Positions 62,771 through 64,000 of a stretch of 64,000 nucleotides of DNA are shown in pieces. The translations under genes and the position numbers were made by a program. The notes under the pieces are model-generated. The model was given only the letters and a program-made list of their open reading frames with translations, searched no databases and was not told where the DNA came from. How positions within the stretch are numbered: the stretch's first letter is position 1; each line of letters opens with the position of its first letter. Origin of the DNA: Cololabis saira (lineage: Eukaryota > Chordata > Actinopteri > Beloniformes > Belonidae); assembly GCF_033807715.1 (NCBI RefSeq), contig NC_084599.1, positions 28,680,125 through 28,744,124 on the forward strand. The letters are read 5' to 3'.

Positions 62771-63100
62771 CTGTGCAAAAACAGCAATTGAGCCGAGTGT
62801 CTGGACTGCATTCAGCCGGTGTGCAGTTGGATTAAGATGACAATTCAATCGAAATGAGAAGGATTGGAAATATATTAGATTGAACCAAATCTGAGTTTAT
62901 CTAGGTAGCGCTATGGCCAAATCTCTGTAGAATTGACATGTTCTCTCCACACTTGTGTGGGTTTTCTCCCACAGTCCAAACATATGTGTTTATCAAAATG
63001 AAACAGCTGAGATTTAATCCTCGAAGGAGACCATTAATGTTGATTTGGCCACAGGAGTTGTGGAAAAGTCTACATGGTTACGTTATTAACCCTCTACAGA
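62771..63100. other. comp intron sequence, nothing recognised
   Basis: This is upstream (minus strand) of the first visible comp exon. I searched for the preceding thrombospondin C-terminal exon and did not find it before the window ends. Confidence 0.5.
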
Positions 63101-63104
63101 GCAT

Positions 63105-63325
63105 CAGAGGTGTCAAGTAACAAAGTACAAATACTTCGTTACCTTACTTAAGTAGAAATTTTGGTTATCTATACTTCACTGGAGTAATTATTTTTCAGAC
63201 GAGTTTTTACTTTTACTCCTTACATTTTTACGCAATTATCTGCACTTTTTACTCCTTACATTTTAAAAACAGCCTTGTTACTCTATTTCATTTTGGCCTT
63301 TAAAAAAAAACTATCCAGTTAAATT
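63105..63325. repeat. Interspersed repeat common in fish (TACTTAAGTAGAAATTTTGG type)
   Basis: The segment GTACAAATACTTCGTTACC..TTACTTAAGTAGAAATTTTGG, followed by repeated TTTTTACTCCTTACATTTT, is a pattern I recognise as widely repeated in teleost DNA. Its boundaries are approximate. Confidence 0.6.
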
Positions 63326-63509
63326 GCTCCATCCGGATAGAGTGAATTTGGTTGTGGTTGTGGCACAGATGTTCTTGTCCAGTTTTGTTCTTACATCCGT
63401 TCCCTCAGATTCCTACAACTAAACTTGGATGTACATTCCAATAAAGGTTAGGATAAAAGATAACATGCCTCTGAAGTTTGGCTTTTTGCACCATTACAAT
63501 ACTTATAGG

Positions 63510-64000
63510 CAATTAAAGCTGCAAGCAGCGATAAACGGGCCCTCGCACTCACGTCCACCGCCCCCCATAAGCATATCAGAAATGACACCACCCACGACTT
63601 CCTATGTCAAACCATTCAAAAGTTATAGCAGAAAAAAGGAACAACCAATCAGAAGAAGGGGCGGGGCTAATTCAGGCCAATGAAGGTCAAGGACTCCATA
63701 CAGAGTCTTATGACACCACCCACGACTCTCTATGTCAAACCATTCAAAAGTTAATCGGGACAACCAATCAGAAGAAGGGGCGGGGCTAATTCAGGCCAAT
63801 TATGGTCAAGGACTCAATACCGAGTCCCATGACACCACCCACGACTCTTTATGTCAAACCATTCAAAAGTTAAAGCAGAGAAAAGAATTCTAGGGGGCGC
63901 TGTTGAGCCGTTAGGCAACGCCCATTAATGCAAACCATGAAATATCAAATTTATCACCAGGCCTGGCTTGCATGAAAATTTGGTGACTTTTGGAGAACTA
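63510..64000. repeat. Tandemly repeated fish interspersed element, cut by window end
   Basis: It begins near AAAGCTGCAAGCAGCGATAA. It contains three direct copies of a unit starting ATGACACCACCCACGACT (about 63579, 63710, 63829), with CAACCAATCAGAAGAAGGGG and AATTCAGGCCAAT inside. The period is about 120-130 bp. The array may continue outside the window. Confidence 0.85.

Noticed and set aside
63510..64000. CRISPR-like array (repeated units with variable spacers)
   Set aside because: The units are about 120-130 bp with near-identical interiors, and this is a vertebrate genome. It is a tandem interspersed repeat.

Overview
The window is nuclear DNA of a ray-finned (teleost) fish. It has split vertebrate genes with GT-AG introns and a dense load of fish-type transposons: hAT and PIF/Harbinger miniature elements, Tc1, Rex3, and L2-like LINEs. 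Four host genes can be read. By joining exons in frame I reconstructed (1) an ATAD2-family AAA+ ATPase/bromodomain gene (+, about 1.7-16.7 kb, 5' end uncertain), (2) klhl26 (+, 19.4-25.2 kb, complete, 604 aa), (3) crtc1 (+, 30.1-53.5 kb, complete, 14 exons, 607 aa), and (4) the last three coding exons of a thrombospondin-family gene, most likely comp (-, 61.9-62.8 kb). The order and orientation klhl26(+), crtc1(+), comp(-) matches human 19p13.11 as I know it. The ATAD2-like gene upstream is not part of that human neighbourhood.

Layout. 0-1.7 kb: a truncated hAT copy, three phase-compatible candidate exons and a TE-like repeat. 1.7-16.7 kb: the ATAD2-like gene. Its introns hold two Harbinger elements in tandem, two hAT elements and nested LINEs. 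16.7-19.4 kb: the 3' end, LINE debris, and a chimeric duplicated block that places a copy of the ATAD2-like penultimate exon beside a copy of klhl26 exon 2. 19.4-26.8 kb: klhl26 and its 3'UTR. 26.8-30.0 kb: intergenic DNA with a LINE fragment and a hAT element ending just before the crtc1 promoter. 30.0-53.5 kb: crtc1, with a 10.6 kb first intron full of nested transposons. 53.5-61.9 kb: crtc1 3'UTR and crtc1/comp tail-to-tail space. 61.9-64 kb: comp 3' end and repeats.

The genes have unrelated known roles: a chromatin-associated AAA+/acetyl-lysine reader, a probable CUL3 substrate adaptor, a CREB coactivator, and an extracellular matrix protein. I see no sign that they form a functional cluster.

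The most noteworthy observations are: a minor-spliceosome (U12) AT-AC intron in crtc1; the chimeric two-gene exon duplication at 17.8-18.3 kb; a perfect palindromic CRE 58 bp upstream of the crtc1 start codon, beside a hAT insertion; tandem Harbinger elements sharing one TAT site; and a fossil hAT transposase C-terminus inside a miniature element. I did not find an undescribed multi-gene system, CRISPR array or RNA gene.
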